Assembly (NCBI RefSeq): GCF_902859855.1
Contig: NZ_CADIKH010000002.1
Span: forward strand, 62,001 to 126,000
Reading direction: 5' to 3'
Source: Paraburkholderia humisilvae
Lineage (GTDB): Bacteria; Pseudomonadota; Gammaproteobacteria; Burkholderiales; Burkholderiaceae
Length of the DNA: 64,000 bases
The translations under genes were made by a program, and so were the position numbers. Under the pieces are notes generated by a model. It had not been told where the DNA came from. It worked only from the letters and a program-made list of their open reading frames with translations, and did not search any database. Shown piece after piece: positions 55,889 to 64,000 of the stretch; the stretch's first letter is position 1; each line of letters begins with the position of its first letter.

Positions 55889-56090
55889 GTTGGGGCTCCG
55901 TCTCTGGCAGAGTCGACCATTGATCATGCATACAGTGTCCGACAACGGGATTGGCGCAGGGTTTCAATTTGTAACGTCTTCTGTATCGAATGAACGATCG
56001 CGTCACGTGTCACGTGTCGTGCGGCATGCCGTGCCGCCCCGCACCGCTTACCGATAGTTACAAACGATCAGTCCGGCGCACACAAAAGAC

Positions 56091-56128
56091 AACGCCCGCA
56101 TACGGTGTCCGACCGTATGCGGGCGTTT
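56091..56128. terminator. Long hairpin downstream of lysS
   Basis: AACGCCCGCATACGGT (56091-56106) pairs perfectly over 16 bp with ACCGTATGCGGGCGTT (56112-56127) around a 5-base loop. It lies between the convergent ends of lysS and the region ahead of the glycine-zipper gene and probably ends lysS transcription. Confidence 0.78.
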
Positions 56129-56180
56129 GTTTGTGCACGCACGCGAAGGCGTGTGCGCAGTCGTGTCGCCATCCGCCGCG

Positions 56181-57707
56181 TCAGTCTTCGCGCCGCAGGT
56201 GCGGGAACAGGATCACGTCGCGAATGCTTGGGCTGTCGGTGATCAGCATCACAAGGCGGTCGATGCCGATGCCGCAGCCGCCGGTCGGCGGCATCCCGTA
56301 TTCAAGCGCGCGGATATAGTCGGCGTCGTAGTACATCGCTTCTTCGTCGCCGGCATCTTTCTGATCGACCTGCTTGCGAAAGCGCGCGGCCTGGTCTTCC
56401 GGATCGTTGAGTTCCGAAAATCCGTTGGCGATTTCGCGGCCGGTGATAAAGAGCTCGAAGCGCTCGGTGATTCCTTCGACCGAATCCGAAGCGCGCGCAA
56501 GCGGCGATACTTCGATCGGATAGTCGATGATGAAGGTCGGCTCCCACAACTGGGCTTCAGCGGTTTCTTCGAAGAGCGCGAGTCGCAGCGAGCCGAGCGC
56601 CGCGTTCAGGAACTTCGGCGCACTCGTGTCGACGCCGAACTTCTTCAGTTCCGTGCGCAGGAACGCCGCGTCCGACAATTGCGCTTCCGTGTAGTGCGGT
56701 GCGTGTTTAAGGATGGCCTGCGTGATGGTCAGCCGGTGGAACGGCTTCGACAGATCGAGCTCACGCCCCTGGTAGCTGATGGTGGCCGTGCCGAGCGTAT
56801 CGATCGCCGCCTGGCGGATGCACCGCTCGGTGAAGTCCATCAGCCACTTGTAGTCGGTGTACGCGGCGTAGAACTCCATCATCGTGAATTCCGGATTGTG
56901 GCGCGGCGACACGCCCTCGTTACGGAAATTCCGGTTGATCTCGAACACGCGTTCGAAGCCGCCGACAATCAGCCGCTTCAGGTACAGCTCCGGCGCGATG
57001 CGCATGAACATCTGCATATCGAGCGCGTTGTGATGCGTGACGAACGGCTTCGCCGCGGCGCCGCCCGGAATCGGGTGCAGCATCGGCGTTTCGACTTCCA
57101 TGAAGCTCGCGTCCGACATGAACTGGCGGATCGATGAGATCGTCTTCGTGCGCGCGATAAATGTCTTGCGTGCTTCCGGCGTGACGATCAGATCGACATA
57201 GCGCTGCCGGTAGCGCATTTCCTGATCGGCGAGGCCATGGAACTTGTCCGGCAGCGGACGCAGCGCCTTCGACAGCAGTCGCAGTTCGGCGCAGCGCACC
57301 GACAGCTCGCCCTTGTTCGTGCGAAACAGCACGCCGCGCGCCGCGATGATGTCGCCGAGGTCCCACTTTTTAAACGCTTCGTAAGTCGCTTCGCCGACGT
57401 CAGCGGGCGTGACGAAGAACTGGATCTGGCCCGAGCCGTCCTGCACCGTCGCGAAGCTCGCCTTGCCCATCACGCGCTTCAACATCATCCGGCCGGCGAG
57501 CGCGACACCGGGCGCCTGCGCTTCGAGCGCTTCCTTGTCCGTTTCGGCGTACCGCGTCTGCAGATCGGCGGCGTGGTGGGTCGGCTTGAAATCGTTCGGG
57601 TACGCGACGCCTTGCTCGCGCAGCCCGCGCAGCTTTTCGCGGCGTTCCGCGATGATCGGGTTGTCGTCGTCGGCCGCGGCGGTGGTTGGGGTCGTCGGTT
57701 CGGTCAT
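56181..57707 (-). CDS. lysS: Lysyl-tRNA synthetase, class II
   Basis: The start is ATG 57707 ([15 protein letters not shown]), giving 508 residues. An OB-fold anticodon-binding domain precedes the class II core: motif 2 in [20 protein letters not shown] and motif 3 in [16 protein letters not shown]. It charges tRNA-Lys. It follows prfB after about 110 bases, as in many proteobacteria. Confidence 0.97.
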   Translation of the reverse strand: MTEPTTPTTAAADDDNPIIAERREKLRGLREQGVAYPNDFKPTHHAADLQTRYAETDKEALEAQAPGVALAGRMMLKRVMGKASFATVQDGSGQIQFFVTPADVGEATYEAFKKWDLGDIIAARGVLFRTNKGELSVRCAELRLLSKALRPLPDKFHGLADQEMRYRQRYVDLIVTPEARKTFIARTKTISSIRQFMSDASFMEVETPMLHPIPGGAAAKPFVTHHNALDMQMFMRIAPELYLKRLIVGGFERVFEINRNFRNEGVSPRHNPEFTMMEFYAAYTDYKWLMDFTERCIRQAAIDTLGTATISYQGRELDLSKPFHRLTITQAILKHAPHYTEAQLSDAAFLRTELKKFGVDTSAPKFLNAALGSLRLALFEETAEAQLWEPTFIIDYPIEVSPLARASDSVEGITERFELFITGREIANGFSELNDPEDQAARFRKQVDQKDAGDEEAMYYDADYIRALEYGMPPTGGCGIGIDRLVMLITDSPSIRDVILFPHLRRED

Positions 57708-57818
57708 GATGATGGTCGGTAGGCGGGGAGGCTTGCGGGCAAGGCGAACGGTACTCGACGCCACCCCGCGACAAAACACGCGGCCCGGCTATTCATGCCG
57801 TGCCGCCGAATCTGCAAC

Positions 57819-58923
57819 TCAAATACCCTGTTTCAGGCTCGCGCTGATAAACGCGTCGAGATCGCCGTCGAGCACGCTCTTCGTATTGCTGATTTCGACG
57901 TTGGTGCGCAGATCTTTAATACGGCTGTTGTCGAGCACGTAAGAGCGGATCTGGTGGCCCCAGCCCACATCCGACTTGCCCGCTTCGAGCTTGTCCTGCT
58001 CGGACTGGCGCTTGCGCATTTCCGCTTCGTAGAGGCGCGACTTCAGCATCGCCATCGCTTCCGCGCGGTTACGGTGCTGCGAGCGATCGTTCTGGCACTG
58101 CACCACGATGCCGCTCGGCATGTGCGTGATGCGCACCGCCGAATCGGTCTTGTTGATGTGCTGGCCGCCGGCGCCGGACGCGCGGAAGGTATCGATGCGC
58201 AGGTCCGCCGGGTTGATTTCGATCTCGAACGATTCGTCGATTTCCGGATACACGAAGACCGACGAGAACGACGTATGGCGACCGCCCGACGAATCGAACG
58301 GCGATTTGCGCACGAGCCGGTGAATGCCGGTCTCGGTGCGCAGATAGCCGTACGCGTATTCGCCTTCGACCTTGATCGTCGCACTCTTGATGCCGGCGAC
58401 GTCGCCTTCCGATTCCTCGAGCACTTCGGTCTTGAAGCCCTTGCGCTCGCAATAGCGCAGGTACTGGCGCAGCAGCATCGACGCCCAGTCGCACGCTTCG
58501 GTGCCGCCGGCGCCGGCCTGGATATCGATAAACGCGTTGTTCGGGTCGGCCGGGTTCGAGAACATCCGGCGGAATTCGAGGTCTTCGATGCGTGCCTGGA
58601 GCTTCGCCACGTCCTCGTCGCAGGCGACGAGTGTCGCTTCGTCATTTTCCTCGCGGGCCATGTCGAACAGGTCCTGCGTATCGCGCAGGTCGTTGTCGAG
58701 CGACGCAAGAACGTCGACGACACCCTCGAGCAGCTTCTTTTCCTTACCGAGCGACTGCGCGTGCTGCGAGTCGTTCCAGACGTTCGGGTCTTCGAGTTCC
58801 CGGTTGACTTCGACGAGCCTTACCGCTTTGGCGTCGTAGTCAAAGATACCCCCGTAGCTCGCCCGCGCGCGTGCGCAGGTCTGCCAGAGAGGCTTCGATC
58901 GCGTTGAGACGTTCCGCTTCCAT
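57819..58923 (-). CDS. prfB: Peptide chain release factor 2, with programmed +1 frameshift
   Basis: Translation starts at ATG 58923 ([18 protein letters not shown]). It reads 27 codons to an in-frame TGA (58842-58840), and must shift +1 to continue as [16 protein letters not shown] to the stop at 57819. The full product is 367 residues. The GGQ peptidyl-tRNA hydrolysis motif is in [16 protein letters not shown], and the stop-recognition domain precedes it. RF2 ends translation at UGA and UAA. The unspliced long upstream frame is not the true N-terminus. Confidence 0.95.
58839..58854 (-). other. RF2 programmed frameshift site
   Basis: Read on the minus strand, CGGGGGTATCTTTGAC contains the slippery CTT, the TGA stop and a Shine-Dalgarno-like GGGGG placed three bases upstream of CTT, as in E. 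coli prfB. Low RF2 lets the ribosome pause at TGA and slip +1, which raises RF2 production. Confidence 0.95.
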
Positions 58924-59098
58924 GTCGATCTTTTGAGGCTTCGTAAAAAGGTGAAATTATAGCCGATCGACGGCCGGCGCCGGCCTGCAACACAGGGATT
59001 GCGCACGGATTTACGGCGCATTCGCAGGGATTCCACGCGGGATTCCGGGCGTGAGTCGCGCGTGACGCGTGCCTGACTCGTGCGCGTTTCACGCGCGT

Positions 59099-59148
59099 TT
59101 CGCCCTCGCTTCGCCCTCGCTTCGCCCTCGCTTCGCCCTCGCTTCGCC
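59099..59148. repeat. Tandem 11-bp repeat between prfB and recJ
   Basis: The unit TTCGCCCTCGC is repeated four times without change (59099-59142), with a partial fifth copy. The repeat lies in the 270-base prfB-recJ gap. It could vary in copy number by slippage. Confidence 0.9.
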
Positions 59149-59196
59149 GATCCCACGCGCGTGGACGCCGCTTGAGACGGCGGCGCGCAGGATGCG

Positions 59197-60912
59197 TCAG
59201 GCGACGTCGCCGAGCGCGTGTTCGACGATCAGTTGCACGCGCGACATGCCGTTCCACGTATCGCGCGAGAGCCGATAGGCGACGGTCGCGCGCGCCGGCA
59301 GCGTCTCGGTATGGTTGAACCAGATTGCGTTGAAGCGCTGGCGGCCGCGCGCGAGCTGCAGCTTCAGGTGCTTGTCCTTCACGAGCGCCTGTGACATCAC
59401 GTCGAACTCGCCGGAAAAGAGCGGCGCTGGAAAGCCCTGTCCCCAGACGGCCGCGTCGAGCATTTCGACGAATTGAGGCGTGAAGTACGCATCTTCGAGA
59501 TCGCCGTCGGTTTCGACGGTGCGCGCGAGCGCGTCGTCGGTCAGCCACTCGCGGGCGACGGCTTCGAATGCGGCTGCAAAGCGCGGCAGGTCGGCCGTTG
59601 CAAGCGTCATGCCGGCTGCCATCGCATGGCCGCCGAAGCGCACGATCAGGCCCGGCTCGCGCTTCGAGATCAGATCAAGCGCGTCGCGCAGATGAAAGCC
59701 GGCGATCGAACGGCCCGAACCTTTGATGAGCGTGCCGCTGTCGTCGGCGAGCGCGAACGTGAACGAAGGCCGGTGGAACTTCTCTTTCAGCCGGCCGGCG
59801 ACGATGCCGATCACGCCCTGGTGCCAGCTTGCGTTGAACAGCGTGATCGTCGCGGTGCCGTCGGGGTTGACCGTGGCGAGGTCGTCGAGCGCCTGCTGCT
59901 GCATGCCGGCTTCGATTTCGCGGCGCTCGCGGTTCATGCCGTCCAGTTGCTGGGCGAGCTGCCATGCGCGGCCGACGTCGTCGGTGGTCAGGCACTCGAT
60001 GCCCAGCGACATATCGGCGAGACGCCCGGCCGCGTTGAGCCGCGGACCGAGCGCGAAACCGAGATCGAAGCCGGCCGCACTGCGTGCATCGCGGCCCGCG
60101 GCGCGAAACAGTGCGGCGATGCCTGGCTGCATGCGGCCGTTGCGGATCCGCTGCAATCCTTGCGCGACCAGCACGCGGTTATTGCCGTCGAGCTTCACGA
60201 CGTCGGCCACCGTGCCGAGCGCGACGAGGTCGAGCAGGCCGTCGAGGCGCGGTTCGGGACGCGCGTCGCCGAATGCGCCGCGTTTGCGCAACTCGGCGCG
60301 CAGCGCGAGCAGCACATAGAACATCACGCCCACGCCCGCGATGCATTTGCTCGGGAAGGTGCAGCCCGGCTGGTTCGGATTGACGATCGCGCGCGCGGCG
60401 GGCAACGCGTCGCCGGGCAGGTGATGGTCGGTGACCAGCACATCGATGCCGAGCGCGTTTGCCGCGGCGACGCCATCGACACTCGCGATGCCGTTGTCGA
60501 CAGTGATCAGCAGATCGGGCTTGCCGTTCGGCCGCGCAGCGGCGAGCGCGACGATCTCGGGCGTGAGTCCGTAACCGTATTCGAAGCGATTCGGCACCAG
60601 GTAATCGATCTGCGCGCCGAACATCCGCAGTCCGCGTACGGCGACCGCGCATGCGGTGGCGCCGTCGCAGTCGTAATCCGCGACGACCAGCATGCGGCGC
60701 CTGGATTCGAGCGCGTCGGCGAGCAATGCGGCGGCTGTGTCGCAGCCGCGCAGCGCGGTCGGCGGCACGAGTCGGGCGAGGCCGGTTTCGAGTTCATCGG
60801 GCAGGCATACGCCGCGCGCCGCGTACAGACGCGCGAGCACCGGATGCAGGCCGTGACGGGTGAGGGCTTCGGCGTCGGCCGGTGGGCACGCGCGGGTAAC
60901 AATGCGAGTCAT
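59197..60912 (-). CDS. recJ: Single-stranded-DNA-specific exonuclease RecJ
   Basis: The protein has 571 residues, the usual length. DHH-family metal motifs are [28 protein letters not shown] and the DHHA1 [13 protein letters not shown]. It degrades ssDNA 5'-3' in recombination and mismatch repair. It sits in the recJ-rpfE-prfB-lysS cluster known from Xanthomonas. Confidence 0.96.
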   Translation of the reverse strand: MTRIVTRACPPADAEALTRHGLHPVLARLYAARGVCLPDELETGLARLVPPTALRGCDTAAALLADALESRRRMLVVADYDCDGATACAVAVRGLRMFGAQIDYLVPNRFEYGYGLTPEIVALAAARPNGKPDLLITVDNGIASVDGVAAANALGIDVLVTDHHLPGDALPAARAIVNPNQPGCTFPSKCIAGVGVMFYVLLALRAELRKRGAFGDARPEPRLDGLLDLVALGTVADVVKLDGNNRVLVAQGLQRIRNGRMQPGIAALFRAAGRDARSAAGFDLGFALGPRLNAAGRLADMSLGIECLTTDDVGRAWQLAQQLDGMNRERREIEAGMQQQALDDLATVNPDGTATITLFNASWHQGVIGIVAGRLKEKFHRPSFTFALADDSGTLIKGSGRSIAGFHLRDALDLISKREPGLIVRFGGHAMAAGMTLATADLPRFAAAFEAVAREWLTDDALARTVETDGDLEDAYFTPQFVEMLDAAVWGQGFPAPLFSGEFDVMSQALVKDKHLKLQLARGRQRFNAIWFNHTETLPARATVAYRLSRDTWNGMSRVQLIVEHALGDVA

Positions 60913-61053
60913 GCGGGCATGGGCAGGCGGGTATGGCCTGCGGCAAAGAAGGGGAGGGGGACGCAGACCGCAAACGCCGCACGGCGGGCGGCGTGAACGC
61001 GGTGTGAGTCGCGGGTGACGGGAGCACTCATGGAAACGCTCATGCGCGGCCGG

Positions 61054-62190
61054 TCATTCGATGAAAAGCGATGCGAACAGGCGCCGTCGCCAGAACTTGC
61101 GCAGATCGCCGCGCGTGACGGACAGCGTGACGGAGCCGGTGTCGCCGCATAGCGTGAGACCGAGTTCGCCCAGTTCGCCTGCTTCGAGCGCGGCGAGCGC
61201 CGGGGCGAACCAGTTGCGCTCGAGTGCGGCGAAGGCGGTGTTCCAGTTTGCCCAGTCCTGCGAGATATACGGAATCGAGAATGGGTCGAGTTCGACGAGT
61301 GTGGTGGCGGCCGCGCCCGATGGATGCGTCGCATCGCTCATGCGCGTTTCAGCGAATGAAGGCGGTGGCGCATCGATCGCGGCATGCGCGGCGAGCGCGA
61401 GGCCGCGCGTCGCGGCGGCTTCGGAGAGCACTCGGGAGAACGGACTCGTCACCGGGCGCACGACCCCTTGCGCGTGAAACCAGATCGAGTTGACCGCGGG
61501 CAGCCCGCGCGCTTCGCGTGCTTCGTTGACGGGATGTTCGAACCACGCCATCTGCACTTCGTTCTGCAACTTCATCCACGCGCGCGAGCGTTCGCCCGTG
61601 TGCGCTTCGTGCGGCAGCCAGATCTCGATATTGCGGCCGCTGGCGCGCAGCGGCGACGCGCCGGCTAGAGCGCTGAACGCATCGGTCGACAGATACCAGC
61701 GCGACGGCTGCGGCGCTTCGATCCGCACACCGAGCTCTTCGATCAGCGGACGGGCGACGGCAAGCAGTGTGGCAGCATCGGCATCGGAGAGTTCGAGCGA
61801 CGCGGGATCGATCAGCACCAGATGGTCGTGCGCGATCCGCACGTGGACGGGCTGTACGCAGGCCCAGCTTGCGGCGCCCGGATCGCCGCCGTCGGCGAGC
61901 AGCATGTAGGGGGCGAGCGGCGCTTCGTCTGCGGCGGACGTGCCGGCGGTGCCAGTGGTGGTGGCCGGCGTTGACGCGTTTGCGCCCGGCAGCGCGCCGA
62001 ATTGACGTGCGACCCATCGCTCATGCGGCAGCGTGCGCTGGAAGTCTTCGCCGATTACCCGTTCGACCAGCGTCGCGCGCGCGACCAGCTTGTCGAGCGC
62101 GGGAGTCTGGAGGTTATGCAGCGCGGTGGAGGCGTCGGCTGCGGACGGCAGCGCGAAAGGGATGAGCAGGTGCAGGCGGTTGGCAGGCAT
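61054..62190 (-). CDS. rpfE: RpfE-type regulatory protein (function unproven)
   Basis: The start is ATG 62190 (MPANRLHLLIPFALPSA), giving 378 residues; ATG 62202 is possible. The pattern (WYLSTDAFSALAGASPL, RAWMKLQNEVQMAWFEHPVN, SIWFHAQGVV) matches the protein annotated RpfE in Xanthomonas, and its place beside recJ matches too. Rpf genes control diffusible-signal-linked virulence, but RpfE itself has no established mechanism. The core resembles proteins sometimes labelled cofactor-independent phosphoglycerate mutase. Residues about 75-95 are Ala/Thr-rich. Confidence 0.75.
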   Translation of the reverse strand: MPANRLHLLIPFALPSAADASTALHNLQTPALDKLVARATLVERVIGEDFQRTLPHERWVARQFGALPGANASTPATTTGTAGTSAADEAPLAPYMLLADGGDPGAASWACVQPVHVRIAHDHLVLIDPASLELSDADAATLLAVARPLIEELGVRIEAPQPSRWYLSTDAFSALAGASPLRASGRNIEIWLPHEAHTGERSRAWMKLQNEVQMAWFEHPVNEAREARGLPAVNSIWFHAQGVVRPVTSPFSRVLSEAAATRGLALAAHAAIDAPPPSFAETRMSDATHPSGAAATTLVELDPFSIPYISQDWANWNTAFAALERNWFAPALAALEAGELGELGLTLCGDTGSVTLSVTRGDLRKFWRRRLFASLFIE

Positions 62191-62258
62191 GATGCTGCGC
62201 ATTGTAGGGCAATCTGTCGGGGGGATCGATTTGCGTTGGGGGGAGTCACGGGAGACAG

Positions 62259-62537
62259 TCAATTCTTGTTGTTCGTAGTGTCCGAGATCGGCTCCGGGGT
62301 AACACTCATGTACTGTTTGATATTCGGCTGTCCGAGCGCGACAAGGTTGAGCATCGCGACGCCAAGCGGTCGTGCAAATTCATCGTCAAGTGCGAAATTG
62401 AACTCGTCCAGAAGGATCGGCATTTCGAGCCGGTTTGTCATTAGCGCGGCAAGCTCGGTTGAATTGACTGCCTTTACGGTTAGCAACTGGCGGTCCTCAG
62501 CATAGGACGAAACGACAGAGTAGGCTGAGTGATTCAT
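62259..62537 (-). CDS. Small hypothetical protein beside a broken gene
   Basis: The start is ATG 62537, giving 92 residues (MNHSAYSVVSSYAEDRQLLT...). Its composition is normal and it has no recognised domain. It begins eight bases after the stop codon of a decayed gene on the same strand, so the two were probably an operon. A small intact gene after a large decayed one would fit an effector-immunity or effector-chaperone pair, but there is no direct evidence. Confidence 0.55.
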   Translation of the reverse strand: MNHSAYSVVSSYAEDRQLLTVKAVNSTELAALMTNRLEMPILLDEFNFALDDEFARPLGVAMLNLVALGQPNIKQYMSVTPEPISDTTNNKN

Positions 62538-62545
62538 GAATAGGC

Positions 62546-63272
62546 TCAATTTTCTGTTTCGGGTTCGACTTCCAACGACGACACTTCATCCCACGTTGTA
62601 CGCTCGGCTTCGATGCGTGCGAGCTGTGCACGATAGCGATCCATGACCGGCACGTCGAGCGCCGCGTCGTAGTTGTCGACACCCCAAAACGAAGACGCTT
62701 ACGGTTTTCGCGGCGGCCAGGCGAGGCCGGCAACGGGCGGTGCGGGTTCCGGAATCACGACAATCGACCCGCCTTGCACCACATATCCTGCAGCGTCAGG
62801 ACGATCTCCAAAGCAGGGGCCGTCTTCGCCAGGCGCTCGTGCCAATAAAAGTTGTCGCCCAGAAAGCGTCTCACACGCTTGACCAGATCCGCGTCGTCGG
62901 CCCACAGTCAGGGTAGGCCGCCAGCGCAAATTTCTGTCCTGCTGCGATCGCCTCGCGCTCTTCTGTTGACGCAATCACGCTCCGTAAGTACCTCTCGCGC
63001 TTGTACAGCATGTACCGGTGCCACGAATCCGTTTTCAGTTCCGTTCCACCTCGCGCTCCCGTAATGAACATGGGCCGGATACGACCCCGAGCGCGGATAC
63101 TACCGTCTCCACCGTCTCAAAATAGCCCGTCAAGCGCGCCTTCGGCCGATTCGGCGACAATGTATGGCAAACTTCGCGGTCGATTCGGGTCAGGCAAGAC
63201 TGAAGATTCATCAAAGTGGCGTGGCCAATCCGCCGCGGCGCTGAACCATCCGTCATAATTCGCGCCAAACCA
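62546..63272 (-). pseudogene. Decayed gene with two stops and two frameshifts
   Basis: Fragments in order on the minus strand read WFGANYDGWFSAAADWPRHF, RPRSLPYIVAESAEGALDGL, then TGA (63117-63119). Next come TELKTDSWHRYMLYKRERYL, a frameshift near 62915 into ADDADLVKRVRRFLGDNFYW, and a second near 62835 into GDRPDAAGYVVQGGSIVVIP. Then comes TAA (62699-62701), FWGVDNYDAALDVPVMDRYR and the true stop at 62546. Joined, they make about 240 residues of one protein. I do not recognise the family. The 5' end appears lost near 63272. Confidence 0.7.
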
Positions 63273-63447
63273 CTACGGCGCGGCCTACAGGCCGCAAGGA
63301 AACGTCGCTTTCGCAGCACCTGATGGCAAGCCGCGGTGGGCCGGTCGCATCGAGCCGGTCGCAGCCCGCCAGCCGTAGTCCGCTGCGGCCGCCCGACGCG
63401 CCGCCGCTGTACACCGCAGTTGCATAACCCGCAGACAAGGATTCGCT

Positions 63448-64000
63448 TGAAACTTCCGTACGAATGGCAAATTGGCTGGCGCTACACCCGCGCCGGCAAA
63501 CGCACGACCGGCAACGGCTTTATCTCGTTCATCGCGCTCGTGTCGATGTCGGGCATCGCGCTCGGCGTCGCGGCGCTGATCGTCGTGCTGTCGGTGATGA
63601 ACGGTTTTCAGAAAGAAGTGCGCGACCGCATGTTATCGGTGCTCGCGCACGTCGAAATCTTTTCGCCGACCGGCTCGATGCCCGAGTGGCAGCTCACCGC
63701 AAAGGAAGCGCGTCAGAACAAGGAAGTGATCGGTGCGGCGCCTTACGTCGAAGCGCAGGCGCTGCTCACGCGCCAGGACGCAGTGAGCGGCGTCGCGCTG
63801 CGCGGTGTCGATCCGTCGCTGGAACCGCAGGTGTCCGATATCGACAAGGAGATGCGCGCCGGCCGGCTCGCGGATCTGCTGCCCGGCGACTTCGGTATCG
63901 TGCTCGGCGCGGACCTCGCCGCGAGTCTCGGCGTGACGGTTGGCGACAAGATCACGCTGGTCGCCCCGGAAGGCACGATTACGCCCGCCGGCATGCTGCC
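63448..64000 (+). CDS. lolC: LolC/LolE-family lipoprotein-releasing ABC transporter permease (3' end outside window)
   Basis: The frame opens at TTG 63448, preceded by AAGGA, and runs off the window; 184 codons are visible. Sequence MKLPYEWQIGWRYTRAGKR and the first transmembrane helix (FISFIALVSMSGIALGVAAL) with VVLSVMNGFQKEVRDRML are typical of LolC/LolE. The periplasmic domain begins after it. The complex extracts lipoproteins from the inner membrane for delivery to LolA. Which of LolC or LolE it is cannot be decided here. Confidence 0.9.

Noticed and set aside
59473..60996. 507-codon plus-strand frame
   Set aside because: Antisense to recJ; no recognisable domain.

Overview
The window reads as a chromosome segment from a high-GC beta-proteobacterium of the Burkholderiaceae (Burkholderia/Paraburkholderia type). 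This rests on family content (phasin, two-lipoyl AceF, lipoyl-bearing Lpd, NtrBC-glnA, complete isc operon, recJ-rpfE-prfB-lysS block), on GC-rich codon use, and on the density of housekeeping genes. No species is assigned.

Layout. 1-8.7 kb: 3' end of hrpA, a two-headed trimeric autotransporter adhesin, a secreted YVTN beta-propeller followed by a fatty-acid-hydroxylase-superfamily membrane enzyme, an EI24 membrane protein, a molybdopterin-binding-domain protein and a rhodanese. 8.8-14.3 kb: the nitrogen module glnA-ntrB-ntrC with a sigma54 promoter and an NtrC-type palindrome, then convergent xthA. 14.4-18.5 kb: initiator tRNA-fMet followed by an accessory patch with decayed ORFs, an AT-rich stretch and one large gene. 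That gene fuses a class I SAM methyltransferase to a NifS-like domain of the molybdenum-cofactor-sulfurase type; it is the most unusual gene here. 18.5-28 kb: LysR/LysE pair, L-Asp/Glu racemase, SOS-regulated dinB, a codA-like deaminase, prlC, folD. 28-34 kb: DUF2950 and DUF3300 envelope proteins, then a PAS-sensor/LuxR-type response regulator pair transcribed away from aceE. 34-41.7 kb: pyruvate dehydrogenase genes aceE-aceF-lpdA and a phasin with palindromic operators. 42-48.6 kb: PBP7-type DD-endopeptidase, IclR regulator, lutAB without lutC, small envelope proteins, and a low-molecular-weight tyrosine phosphatase. 48.7-55.1 kb: iscRSUA-hscBA-fdx-iscX with two IscR type-1 sites and an internal terminator-like hairpin. 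55.1-64 kb: glycine-zipper protein, lysS, prfB with its programmed +1 frameshift, recJ, rpfE, a decayed gene beside an intact small ORF, and the start of lolC/lolE.

Several regulatory circuits can be read directly from the sequence: NtrC/sigma54 on glnA, LexA on dinB, IscR on isc, a probable PhaR-type operator pair upstream of phaP, and RF2 autoregulation by frameshifting. The best candidates for new biology are the methyltransferase-sulfurase fusion and, less strongly, the propeller/hydroxylase pair and the sensor-regulator pair facing the pyruvate dehydrogenase operon.
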